A stretch of 64,000 nucleotides of DNA from Chimonanthus salicifolius (Eukaryota > Streptophyta > Magnoliopsida > Laurales > Calycanthaceae), in contig CM023540.1 in NCBI GenBank assembly GCA_013350335.1, positions 33,687,925-33,751,924 on the forward strand, written 5' to 3'. Shown piece after piece: positions 46,259 through 56,884 of this stretch (position 1 is its first letter; each line of letters starts with the position of its first letter). The notes beneath the pieces are model-generated. The model saw only the letters and a list, made by a program, of their open reading frames with translations, did not search any database and was not told the origin of the DNA. The position numbers were made by a program, and so were the translations under genes.

Positions 46259-47126
46259 TGTGAAAATTAGAGATGAGATTATGGTGGTATCTCCCCTTGT
46301 GTATTAAGGAGAGACCATCGATTTTATTATATAGAGAAAAGAGAATTACATATATGGAAAGTAAATCAAATAAAATAGAAAAAATCCTAAATGGAGAAAT
46401 ATAATTTATAGAAGATCTAAATATATCTTAAGATAAATATAATTATATCTTAATAGATTCTAACACGCCCCTTCAAGCTGAAGCGTGTATGGAAAGGAAC
46501 GCAAAGCTTGGAAATCTTCAAAAGTTGAGATGAACATCGAAATCTGGCACACTGACTGACTGCTTAGATGAATGGGTAGATCTGAGTGATATGAAAGAGA
46601 AGGTTGTCTTGATGAGATGATAGAAGCTGACTCTTCGGCGCGGCGGGAGAAGCAAAAAACGAGATGGAGATCCTCTGGGAGATGCCTGATTTGGGCTAAA
46701 ATTGGAGAAGAAGCAGAAACTGCAGATGGGAGATGCCTTTATTTTTATTTTATTTTTGCTTTGAAGCAAGGATGGGACGGGAGGGAAGTAGTGAATCGTT
46801 CCTCCCTCTGCCAGTTCTATCTTCTCCGGCAGAGGGAGAGGAGGCTTGTGTAATGAAGGGTCGCTCAGAATAGGCTTAGAAAAAAAATTCAGGGGATCGA
46901 TGTCTGGCTCTGATACCATGTGAAAATTAGAGATGAGATTCTGGTGGTATCTCCCCTTGTGTATTAAGGAAGAGACCATCGATTTTATTATATAGAGAAA
47001 AGAGAATTACATATATGGAAAGTAAATCAAATAAAATAGAAAAAATCCTAAATGGAGAAATATAATTTATAGAAGATCTAAATATATCTTAAGATAAATA
47101 TAATTATATCTTAATAAATTCTAACA
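46259..47126 (-). mobile_element. TRIM-type miniature LTR retrotransposon
   Basis: Two near-identical terminal repeats (46259-46465 and 46919-47126, TGTGAAAATTAGAGATGAG to TTCTAACA on the plus strand) enclose 453 bp. Next to the right repeat, GGCTCTGATACCA (46906-46918) is the complement of a TGGTATCAGAGCC primer-binding site. Next to the left repeat, CGCCCCTTCAAGC is the complement of a purine tract. The element therefore reads on the minus strand. The flanks are ATCCG and ATCTG, a 5-bp duplication with one change, and the empty site is visible at about 27650 (TTAATCCTTATGATAATTT). ORFs on both strands inside it have no recognisable domain. Confidence 0.85.
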
Positions 47127-47879
47127 ATCTGATATGATAATTTTTCTTTATTTTCTCTTTCTATTTCTTGTGGTCCAAACTCGTTTCAACCAAGACCATA
47201 TGAAATTGGGTCAAGTTAATTGGGGTTTTGAGACCTAACAGTTGTCTAAATGGGCTCAGACCCTAATTGATGCAAGTGGACTCCTACTTGAGTAGGAATG
47301 GGTCCAATGGATTATTTCCCAATCGTTGCTGTTATTGGTGGCAAAAGTTATGCATTCAGACAAAAATATCTTTTTGGCAAAGTTAATTTCGTCTTTACCT
47401 TATGGAATACATCTAAATTTCTTTATGGATGAGTATACGTGAATTTGAAATGGTTGAAAATATATGAGTTACATTTTGTGAATAGTGGATTGATTTAGAT
47501 TAAGAATCAAAGATCAAGTAACTAATGGACTTCATATTATCTTTGATTCTGCATGCATGCGTCAAACTTTAATCTTTGGAATTTGGATAGTAGAAAAGTT
47601 TACATGTTTCCAGGGAAAATAATAGAGTGGGAAAAGCCATTGATGTGTTTGGGAACTGGTATTTTCGGAACCATAAAAAGAAGATTTTGAATACAATTTT
47701 GAGAATAAACAAAAGACCCCAACATACATTCATGCATGCAGTTAATAAGTCTCTTTAAATCAAATTTGTTCTTTCTCTCACTAAATTTAATCTACGTCTC
47801 TTCCAATTCTTTCGAGATATGGAAACTGGAACGTCATTATGTGGTAGTTCTGGGGCAGTGATTATGTTTATCGAAGAGC

Positions 47880-47970
47880 CTTCAACAGTGGACCATGCAT
47901 GCACCGTTGATCACACTCAACTTGGACATCAAAGACTTGTAGGGTCTGGACTATAAATAGTAGGCCATTT
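47880..47970 (+). promoter_or_regulatory. Jacalin-type promoter of copy H
   Basis: CATGCATGCACCGTTGATCAC, GACTTGTAGGGTCTGGAC, TATAAATA (47952-47959), GTAGGCCATTTCG. The leader after this is replaced and no ATG followed by GTATAC is found, so the usual exon 1 is absent. Confidence 0.65.
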
Positions 47971-48300
47971 CGAAGGTTAAATTTCTCAAACTTTTCTAAT
48001 CAGATTTCAGTCGGACCATTATCAGGTTTGTTAGTTCTTCTGCATCACCACATAACTTGGATGATCCAAGTGTACTTCTTCGTATGATGTGACAAGTTAG
48101 AATAAGTTCATGTGCCTGCATCACCATCGAAGTTTTTATCTTATTTTTTGCTTTTTTACCTCTTACTCTCTGTTTCCATTTCTGCTGCAGTCACAAATTT
48201 TTAAAAAGAAATTTTCTGTTGTAACTAGAATCAAAATATTATTACAAGAAAGAATTCATGTGTGGTTTCTGTTACTTGCTATTTTGTTTTTGATCATCAG

Positions 48301-48997
48301 AGTCTTGATAGCATGGAAGAAATACTGATGAATATAGGGCCGAAAGGGGGACGGGTAGGAAATTGTTGGGAAGAAGGTGGTCTTGGCATGGTATCAAGTC
48401 TTTATATCTTTCATAGTGACCGCATCAACTCCATTCAAGTTGCATATAAAGAGAATCCCTCCGACGGAAATGTTAATTTGTCAGCCAGGCATGGTGGTTC
48501 AGATGGTGATTATTTTGATGCGGTAATGAGAAGTTCATGGTCATTACAAGTTCTTCATATATTATCTCTTTTCTTTTTTAAAAAATAACTTTTAGTTTCT
48601 TAGATTGATAGCTTTTTTGTATTTTTTGCAACTCATGACCTTAAGATACAGTTCAACTCCATACCTCAAAATACAGGTCACTGGGTTTGACCATTGGCAA
48701 ATTCTGTTTCAATTGCCAAACACAATATTTTCACATGTTTGTCTTGGTTTTTTGCAGATTCAGTTGAGTGCAGATGAAAGTATTGTTTGTGTCAGCGGGT
48801 ATTATATTAATCTTATTTTTATAGTGTCTCTCTCTTTTACTATAAAGAATGCAGTAAGTGGCGAATGCAAGACTTTTGGACCATTTGGTAAAGAGCGTGG
48901 CACCCATTTTAGCTTACGAATGGATTGTGGCATGTTTGGTGGATTTCATGAAAATTCTGATTATATGCCATTGGTGTTTATGTTAGAGCATCTGTAA
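48301..48997 (+). pseudogene. Jacalin-related lectin with frameshifted C-terminus (copy H)
   Basis: Exon 2 is 48301-48522 (74 codons, after TGATCATCAG): MNIGPKGG, NCWEEGGLGMVSSLYIFH, RINSIQVAYKENPSDG, RHGGSDGDYFDA. Exon 3 starts at 48758 after TTTTTGCAG: SADESIVCVSGYY, LSFTIKN, TFGPFGKERGTHFSLRMDC, GGFHENSD. Compared with C, bases are missing between GATTAT and GCCATTGG, which removes the KYLR residues and puts AIGVYV into another frame; translation then stops after FMLEHL at 48997. The last strand and the sugar-site loop are therefore lost. The exon 1 ATG is also missing, Met5 of exon 2 being the first. The sequence after the break is close to intact, so the lesion may be recent. Confidence 0.75.
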
Positions 48998-49194
48998 AGA
49001 CCAAGAACGCTCTCAAGCCTAACTTTGAATAAAAAAAGAGAGACGGGGCTCATATCGCAGACGATTCAATCACTTTAGATCTGTTGATTCAGATTCTAAA
49101 CAATCAATCAATTCTAAACGATCTACATAACCTCCTCAAAGAATTGCATCGTTCTATGTTAGGTAACATTCATACTTTCCTTGCTTCATAATCT

Positions 49195-49915
49195 AATGGT
49201 CAATTTTGGATTATTGATTTTGTAGCCACTGACTACATGTTTCTTGTGGTCGGCAGTATTTACATCAATTTCTTTTCAAATAGGGTCCCTTCTACTGTTC
49301 TAGCTGTTCCTTCTGTTCCAACATAACTCTTGTCTGTTGGAAAACTCACTAATGCTTTGAACTGTGATGTTATTTTCTCTCCTAACTCTATCGTCTTTCA
49401 GGACCAAAGGTTTAAAAAGATAATTTGTGAAGGCACGTATTCCAATGGACTATACATATTACCTTCTCCTGATAAGGTCTATCATGTCAAGAGCTTTGCA
49501 GAGGGTCACATACTGCATTAATGATTTGGACATCCTTGAAGTCGAATTTTGTCTTTTCTTTTTCCGTTTGCTTCTATTTAGTCTACTGTTTGTGATGTTT
49601 GTCAATTTTCAAAACAATCACGGTTACCATTTGTTTTTTCGAATTCCACGTCTAGTGCTTATTTTGAACTAATTTATTCTGATGTATGAAGTTTTCAAAT
49701 TGTTTCTTATGATGGGTTTAAATACTTTATGTTGTTCATTGATGATTGTACACGTGTTACTTGGTTACACTTACTCAAATAAAAAACAGAGGTGTTATCT
49801 ACTTTCAACAATTTCGAAAACATGGTCCATATCCAATTTCATGCGAAGATTAAAATTCTTTGCTCTAACAATAATTTTTTTTGTATTGAGTTAATTAAAA
49901 GATAGAAAGACCATA
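49195..49915 (+). pseudogene. Relic of Ty1/copia pol (protease end, pre-integrase, integrase start)
   Basis: Translations in shifting frames give the ordered marks of copia pol. WIIDFVATDYM (about 49208) stands where the protease has DSGAT. LLSVGKLTNALNCDVIFS with VFQD and NGLYILPSP (49326-49470) is the gag-pre-integrase domain. CDVCQFSKQSRLPF (about 49580), ELIYSDV, FIDDCTRVTWLHLLK (49735-49785) and IKILCSNN belong to the integrase zinc finger and core. There are stops and frameshifts and the HRRLGH part is missing. No LTRs or reverse transcriptase are seen. It begins about 200 bp after lectin copy H. Confidence 0.8.
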
Positions 49916-49944
49916 AAAAAGATTAATAGAAAAGATAGAGAAAG

Positions 49945-50200
49945 ACATCATGATAAGGTCAAATGTAGAAGTAATACTAAAAATGCGGACTTACGTAGAT
50001 AAGATTTTGGTATTTGATGATAATGGTATAATTTAGATATTAAAATCAATAATTAATTTCTTTAATATTTGAATTAGATGAATGCACATGACCTTTAATC
50101 GAGTTTTTAATAGTGGAAACCTTTATACATAAAAATTATATAGAGAGATCGATTATGCCACATATCAACAATTAAATTCATGTCATCTTGAGATAAGTAT
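49945..50200 (+). repeat. Dispersed repeat shared with 56500-56740
   Basis: TTTGATGATAATGGTATAAT, AATCAATAATTAATTTCTTT, ATGCACATGACCTTTAATCG, AGAGAGATCGATTATGCC, CAACAATTAAATTCATGTCA match 56538-56735 in the same order and orientation. No gene recognised. 50200-51000 holds only a further lectin-type upstream fragment (CATGCATGCATGC at 50597). Confidence 0.6.
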
Positions 50201-51004
50201 GGTATATTAAATCCCTCACCGATTACTTGAGAGAAAGTGGGAGGAAAACCGTCACCCATTCAACAATAAGTGATTTCCTTTTTCCTACATCTTGAAATTT
50301 TTTATTTGTAAAAGAATATCTTGATAAATAGATTTTCCTAATATTATTCTTCCATCTCCTAGGTATTAAAAAAAAATTCTGATATTTATAAATTTTAACG
50401 TTACTCCTAAAATATTATAATCGAAAAGTTACAGACAAATTAATCTTTAGAAAGTAAGAAAACTTTTCATGTTTCCAAGAAAAATAAACGAGAGAAGAGT
50501 CACAGAAGTGATTGGAAACTGATATTTTTGAAATCATAAAATGTCGATTTTCAATACAATTTTCTGAATAAAGAATAGATCCTAGCATTCATTCATGCAT
50601 GCATGCAGTTAATGAGAGTCCCTCATAATCAAATTTCAGCTTACTCTCACTAAATTTAATCCACGTCTCTCTAGCAATTTTTTTTGAGATATGGAAAGTC
50701 ATAATGTGCGAGTTCTGGGGCAAATGGAAATGGGAATGGGAATAGACTTCGAACAGTTGTAGGAATTGACGGTAGACCTGTGGGGGTGGTCGTTGAGTTG
50801 CAGAGGCATGGGATTGGGAACACGTGCCACCAATGAAAGTTTCTACCGTTGTGGACATGTGTGTTTGGAGTTTGGAGGCAGATAGTCACAGTCGAATCCA
50901 TCTCAGCAAAACAGTAATTGTTTTTGAAAGTTTCTACCGTTGTGGAGATGTGTCGTGTGAAAATTTCTTATTATTTATTTTGGCTATTTCTGTTATTCTT
51001 ATTG

Positions 51005-51115
51005 TTTTATATTTTCAGTACAAGAAGTGAAGGACAAAATGGACTTTACAGTAAAACCCATTTCTATATATACAAAGTGTTCATAAAATGATTGTCCGTG
51101 TTTGGATGGCTGGCA
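51005..51115 (+). mobile_element. Single terminus of the foldback family at 29607-30006
   Basis: CAAGAAGTGAAGGACAAAAT, CAGTAAAACCCATTTC, TACAAAGTG and GATTGTCCG match the right arm at 29925-30000. No opposite arm is seen. Confidence 0.5.
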
Positions 51116-51714
51116 TTTTACTTGTCCAATCATTTTATCGACTCCTCATTCTTTATTCTTTGTTTTATATAAGAGTATTCCATCCTTTTAGCTCAAAATG
51201 TAGTTTTGTAGAATTTATAAAGAATGACTATCTGTCAAGTATCATTATTTTACTACTCTGAAAGGAAGGAAAGACTGTGAATTGAATAGATAATTGACCT
51301 AGCAAAAATAATTTATTTTTCAATTAATGTTGTCTCAATCAGTAGTACGAATATTAGCCAATATGTATCAAATTAAATACATGCTGTTTAAAAGAATGAC
51401 TACATAAGTTTTCTTAAAAAGATATTCTTGGAACAAGGAGATGAAATTTTTTCTGACAATTTTCAAACAAAATGTAGAAAAATCTACACAAATAAATAGG
51501 AAAAAAAATCTTATTCTTGTATTATTATAATTTCTTTTTAAATTTGAAAGAAACAAAGTGTACTTAAATCCTCTCATTCCTAAACTTTCTTTCTCAGAAA
51601 GATGAAACACTACAAGTTTTTATGAATGCCGTTTGATTTCTCGAGAGATTAAAATCAAATTTCTTCATCATTGGGGAGACAGTGGTGATTAATTAATTGC
51701 GTTTATCGAAGAGC

Positions 51715-51845
51715 CTTAAATAATAGAACCTGCATGCACCATTGATAATTGATTACACTTAAACTTCCACATCTTTGACATGGAGGATCTGGACTATATA
51801 TAGTAGGCCACTACTTGGTTTTGTGAAATATTTTACTCAAATCGG
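51715..51845 (+). promoter_or_regulatory. Jacalin-type promoter of copy C, exon 1 ATG lost
   Basis: CTGCATGCACCATTGATAATTGATTAC, CATGGAGGATCTGGAC, TATATATA (51795-51802), AGTAGGCCACTACTTGG, then TATTTTACTCAAATCG|GTATACTTGC. The donor is kept, but the codon before it is TCG where gene F has ATG. Confidence 0.7.
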
Positions 51846-52361
51846 TATACTTGCTTCTCAAGTTCTTGTTATTTAAAATCATTTTAATTTTAATCTTCAC
51901 CGACTGTTATTTGACCTATTCTCACTTCCCCTCTTTTTTGAATTTGAGTATTAAGATCATCATATTTTAATTGTTATATATTGTTTTGGCATTCTTCCCA
52001 CTGGGGAAAAATCAGAAAAAAATATTCTTCAAAGCATTGGTCTGTTTTGTATATAATTATTTTTCAAAAGTTCTATTTACAAATGTTTGTTAAAGGTTTA
52101 GATTGAGTACTCTGATTAATATCTCTCTTTTCTTATTTTCCACTGTAAATTACATACATTTGTTTTTATTTTTATTTTAGTAATTTCCGTTAGAAGGTGT
52201 AATTAATTGACCAGTTTCACAATTTTGAGGTCAATTTCCAAAATGATGAACTTCTTACCGATGAAGGGCTAGTGAAATTTGAATCGACATATTTTTATAA
52301 GAAAACTAGCTAACATTATTCATGTGTTTTTGTTACATTTTATTTTGTTTTGGATCTTCAG

Positions 52362-53210
52362 AGTATTGAAAGCGTGGAAGAAGTAGTGATGAAGACAGGG
52401 CCGAGAGGGGACACGAAAGGATATTGTTGGGATGAATGTGGTCTTGGTTTGGTATCAACTATTTATATCTTTCATGACGACAACATCAACTCCATTCAAG
52501 TTGCATATAAACAGGATCCCTCCGACAGATATGCTAAATTGTCAGCCATGAATGGTGCTCAATATGGTCATTATTTTGATGTGGTAATGAGAAGTTCCTA
52601 ATCTTAATCAAGCACTCTCTATGTGATCTTTATTTTTATTCATTAGACAACTTACTTGTTATCTATAGCAGCACCCAAGGTCATACATTATTGTGAATTC
52701 GTAATCTCCAATATTAGAGATTAAGATCTTCTCATACTTAGAAAGTCAACGGTCGTAAATCTTGTCATTTCTCAATCAGGGTCTCTGTAATTTTAACTAC
52801 TACTTTTATAAATGCATAACCCCGTACCTCAAAATACAGCTGTAATTTGGTTTAACCAGTGGCAATGTCTCTTTTGGTCGTCAGACACACCATATTAAGA
52901 CATGTTTGCGTTTGTTTTGCAGATTCAGTTGAGTGCAGTTGAAAGTATTGTTTGTGTGAGCGGGTGTTATGATCGAATTTCGGGACAGAAAAATAAAATA
53001 AGATCTCTCACTATTACCATAAAGAATGCAGAAAGTGGCGAATGCAAGACTTTTGGACCATTTGGTGAAGAGTCCGGCACCCGGTTTAGCTTTCGAATGG
53101 ATTGCGGCATGTTTTGTGGCTTTCACGGATATTATGATGGTAAGTATCTTCGTGCCATTGGTGTTTATGTTAAAACAGCGGCCACCCAAATGGAAGAGAT
53201 GAGCAAGTGA
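52362..53210 (+). CDS. Jacalin-related lectin, copy C
   Basis: Exon 2 is 52362-52583 (74 codons, after GATCTTCAG, donor GTAATG) and exon 3 is 52923-53210 (95 codons and stop, after TTTTGCAG). The joined reading is a complete jacalin domain: MKTGPRGD, CWDECGLGLVSTIYIFH, NINSIQVAYKQDPSDRY, then VESIVCVSGCYDR, SLTITIKNAESGE, FGPFGEESGTRFSFRMDC, GFHGYYDGKYLRAIGVYV. The HGG loop of exon 2 is MNGAQYG. No signal peptide. Arg replaces the sugar-contacting Asp. The ATG of exon 1 is mutated to TCG while its donor is intact, so translation would start at Met10 (ATG at 52389), shortening the first strand and giving about 160 residues. It is the close paralogue of copy B, in inverted orientation, without B's intron insertions. 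Confidence 0.78.
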
Positions 53211-54320
53211 TCGTTGAAAAGAAAAGAGATTATAGGAGTTGCAGACGTAAATTATTGACATATGTAGATTTCTTTTTTAAGTCATTTGCTTTTGATGTGG
53301 ACATTATTTGACACTAGTTAAGATGTTTGGTGGATTGAGACATTTGTCCCAAAATTGAGCTAGTTTTTAAAAATTGTTAAAATCTCATAATGTTGAAACA
53401 GCAGTGTATCAGAGGGACGGGTCGTTACAGTTAAGTAGGGTTAAAAATTCATGTTGAATTGATTTGTTGGGTTAGCAATTCGTATTGAGTCAGGTCGACT
53501 TCAATAAGTTTTGACATGAGTTGAGTTGGATTCTTTTTAAGTTGGATCGAACCATCTGAAATATATTATAAATTATTTAACTTCAACTAGTTAATTTTTA
53601 ACTTAGTTTGAAATTTCTTGGTGGTTAGAATTGTCTCTCAAATCACAAGATTGTTTTTTATGCAAACCAAACATGGTGCATATTGAGCATAGAAAAGAAG
53701 GGTATTGAAGAAGTCATTTAGCAAGAAGTCCATATGTTTAGACAACTCTAATCCATTATCTCAGATTTAAAAGATTTTCCTATTTGCTATAATAAATAAT
53801 TGATAAAATTAAATAAAAAATAACATAAATATCACTTTTTTCCTTTTCGAAACTTGGAAGAATTTATCTTTATCTAAAACACATAAGAACATGAGACAAA
53901 TACTATTACTTAAAAAATTGCTCACATAGGTAAAATTGTTGAAACTTGTTACATCTAACACTCTGAAAGCGGAAAGCAACACTTGCAAGTTATGCCATCA
54001 GATTTACTTCTCAAATGTCTAAAAAATTAAAAAAAAAAAAAAATTCTTTAGAAAACAATTCAGAAAATTTTCCCATCGTGTTTTTTTATTTTTTTTATTT
54101 TTTTTAGTATATGAATCAATTATGGATAGTACATGGTGTTTAAAATTGATTATATTCAATAACTCATGAGTAGATGAAAATTGATTATATTCTTGAAACA
54201 ACAGTTTTCTAGTAGATGAATTTTTTTCTAAATATTTTTAAATAAAATTTATAAAAATCTGAGAAAATCCCATTCCATCCCATCGGCGTGCTTAACATTG
54301 TCGTCTACGACTGAGGGGGC
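53211..54320 (+). repeat. 3' flank of lectin copy C, inverted duplicate of 5430-6390
   Basis: Matches the flank of copy B in order (see 4840-6390). 54030-54250 also carries the ACTAGAAAATTGTTTTTTCAAG-type upstream block found near 22400 in inverted form. No gene. Confidence 0.65.
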
Positions 54321-54379
54321 GGATGAAGGGGCGTCAAATTTAATAATAAATTTCCTGCGTCCGACGTTGGAGCATCGGC

Positions 54380-54780
54380 TGAGGGGCGTCAGATGAAGCG
54401 GCGTCGGATTTTGGCGAGTCGGCTTTCGAGCAGTCGGCTTTCGGAGAGTCGGCTTTTGGGGAGTCGGCTTTCAGAGAGGTGGATTTTGGGGAGGCGGCTT
54501 TTGAAGAGGCGGCTTTCGGAGAGTCGGCAGTTGTTGGAGAGTCGGCGGCTTTCGGATAGTAGGCGGCTTTTAGGGAGGCGGCTTTCGGAGAGTCGGCTTT
54601 TGGGGAGGCGGCTTTCGGAGAGTCGGCTTTCAGAGAGGCGGATTTTGGGGAGGCGGCTTTTGAAAAGTCGGCAGCTGTTGGAGAGTCGGCGGCTTTAGGA
54701 TAGTAGGCGGCTTTTGGAGAGGCGGCCGTCGGAGCTACAGCTTTTGTAGCATTTGGGCTGGCGGCTGGTGCATCTGAGGG
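54380..54780 (+). repeat. GC-rich minisatellite of GTCGGCTTTCGGAGAG units
   Basis: About 20 variants of a 15-18 bp unit (GTCGGCTTTCGGAGA, GGCGGCTTTTGGGGA, GTCGGCAGTTGTTGGAGA) stand head to tail. The ORF through it is an artefact of the repeat. 54780-54930 continues GC-rich (GGCGGCGGTGATTACGG). Inverted partner at 4600-4815. Confidence 0.85.
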
Positions 54781-55144
54781 CTTGGGCGATGCAGCGGGGG
54801 TGGAAGCCGTAGAGTTGTTGGGAGAGGGCGCGGGAGTGTCGGCGGCGGTGATTACGGTAGACAGAAGGGGGAAGACAAGGAAGATGACGGAGAGAAATCA
54901 AGTGGGAGAGGCGAGATCCGAAGAAGAAGGGTTCTCATGGCACATGTAGGGAGGCTCCGATGGGTTGAACCCAGGTTGAGTAAACTATGGTGGCATTCAT
55001 GTATAACATGTGGGGCTGGTCACTGGCTCCAACCCATCCCAAACACATTGAAGAAGGGGAAAACTACAAAACTCACCCAACCCATCATAAAATTCGTTAT
55101 TCTGGGAATGAGCTGGTAAAATCGGGTTTTTTTGAGTCTTATCT

Positions 55145-55305
55145 GTTTTTGATGTGGACACTATTTGACACAGGTTAAGATGTTTGGTGTTGTTTTTTGT
55201 TTTAAGTCTGGTGATGTTTGATCATGTTTGTGTTTTTCAGTAAAAATGAGATTTCTAATGAATTGAGACACTTATACGAAAATAGAGGTAGTTTTTAAAA
55301 ACAGC
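55145..55305 (+). repeat. Orphan lectin 3' flank
   Basis: TTTTGATGTGGACACTATTTGACAC, GTTAAGATGTTTGGTG, TGAGACACTTATACGAAAATAGAGG match 33970-34105 downstream of copy J. No exon precedes it; the sequence before it is the 54950-55085 repeat. Confidence 0.6.
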
Positions 55306-56788
55306 CACTCGGTGTCAACTTTATTTTTTATTTTCTACGTTTTTGGTTAGGAATATCATTCAAGAAGAGAAAACATCCCAAGATTGGTAAAAAAAAATTG
55401 ATAATAGATAATTCTTTCTCCATTTCATAATGTGGGCTAAATTCTTTGAATTCAATGAACTTGATCATGAAATCTGTTATTCTATTTTTCTAATACTATT
55501 TTATACAATTTTTTTTTTATGATGAATAATTCAAAGACCTCAACTCTCTTTTAGGGATTTTTTTTATATGATAAAAATATTTAAGACTTTCACCTCTCTT
55601 TGACCAGTATTCTATATGGACATTGAGTTATCATTAAACTCAAATCTATAACATCTGGTTCTTAAGACAAAGTGTCTAAGAATAGGTAATGAATATTATT
55701 AGATGTCATTTAAAAATAATTTTATCTTAAATTAACTTGTTCTATTGTTTAGGTCATGAATTTCCCTCAATTCAATATTAATAGTATGAGAAGAGTACGT
55801 CAAATCTTTCAAATTCATAATTTATTTATTTTTGTCATTTTTATGAATTTCTGTTTTGTTTTTTCTTCAATTCCTTGATAGAAATTTTCATCCTAGCAAG
55901 GCTTTGCTCAACAACTGTGACCAATTCAGAATTCTCTTAGGGGGGCTCTTGCTCGTTTTCGTTTGTTTTGGGCTTCTTCTGTATCTTCTGAATGAAATAA
56001 ACCTAACCTTCCTTAAAAAAAAAAAAAAAAAAAAACCTTAAAATTTCACTTTTTCTATTTTAGTTTTTTTTCGATAATTCTCCTTTTTTTTCTTTCTGTT
56101 TTACAAGCAAGTCATAACTGTTTCACAAATGAATAGTTGAATTTCACTTGATGAGTGTCTTCAATTTTTCTTAATTTTTGTTCTATACTATAATAGAATT
56201 GTAACACATATAAATAAATAAAAGTAAAGGATAAAGTATAGAGATTATATATATATTTTTTTTACGTGCAATATATAACAGTTAAATGGATCCAAATAAT
56301 ACGAAAAGAAGATGGCTTTATATCCTTCTCTCTATGATTGAGCTCGAGGGTCATTATTATTCTTCTCGTTCAATTGTATTAAAACTAACTATTAAGTTTT
56401 TAAATGTTTGAATTAACTAGAGTCTAGAGAAGGGATAAATCACTAAAAGGATGGAAGGAAGGGATAAAAGAAAAACATTGGTTGAATTACTAATTATATG
56501 ATTTATGATAAGAGTCAAAAGTACAGATAGATGAAATTTTAACATTTGATAATAATGGTACGATTGAAATATATTAAAATCAATGATTAATTTTTTTAAT
56601 ATTTCAATTACATGGATGCACATAACCTTTAATGGCGCTTTTAATTGTAGAACATTGCATACGCAAAAATTAAGTATAGAGAGATCGATTATCCCATCAT
56701 ATTCCCCCTATCAACAATTAAATTCATGTCATAATGGCAAGAAGTAATTTATACTGTTTATAATTGTATTTCCAACATTAGTCATGAT
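55306..56788. other. Intergenic, no gene recognised
   Basis: AT-rich. 55890-56040 (TTGCTCAACAACTGTGACC to a run of about 21 A) resembles a polyadenylated retroposed tail but has no recognisable head. 56500-56740 is the dispersed repeat also found at 49945-50200. Confidence 0.35.
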
Positions 56789-56862
56789 TCCATTGTCGTC
56801 TAGTCCGGTTAGGATACCTGGCTTTCACCCAGGCGACCCGGGTTCAAATCCCGGCAATGGAA
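56789..56862 (+). tRNA. tRNA-Glu (anticodon TTC)
   Basis: The acceptor stem TCCATTG (56789-56795) pairs with CAATGGA (56855-56861), with discriminator A at 56862. The anticodon stem CCTGG/CCAGG encloses the loop CTTTCAC with anticodon TTC at 56824-56826. The T arm is CCCGGGTTCAAATCCCGG. The D arm contains GGTTAGGAT. It is 74 nt long, without intron, has full pairing and matches the nuclear plant tRNA-Glu pattern, so it should be functional. CCA is not encoded, as expected for a nuclear gene. Confidence 0.96.
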
Positions 56863-56863
56863 C

Positions 56864-56869
56864 TTTTTT
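56864..56869 (+). terminator. RNA polymerase III terminator
   Basis: A run of six T directly after the tRNA-Glu gene. Confidence 0.85.
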
Positions 56870-56884
56870 ATTAATAAAATGCAA

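Noticed and set aside
46518..46979. 153-codon minus-strand ORF as a possible gene
   Set aside because: It spans the internal region of the TRIM element and part of its LTR; no domain recognised.
54393..54698. 101-codon ORF with Ser-Arg-Leu repeats
   Set aside because: It is the minisatellite read in one frame; no other support for a protein.
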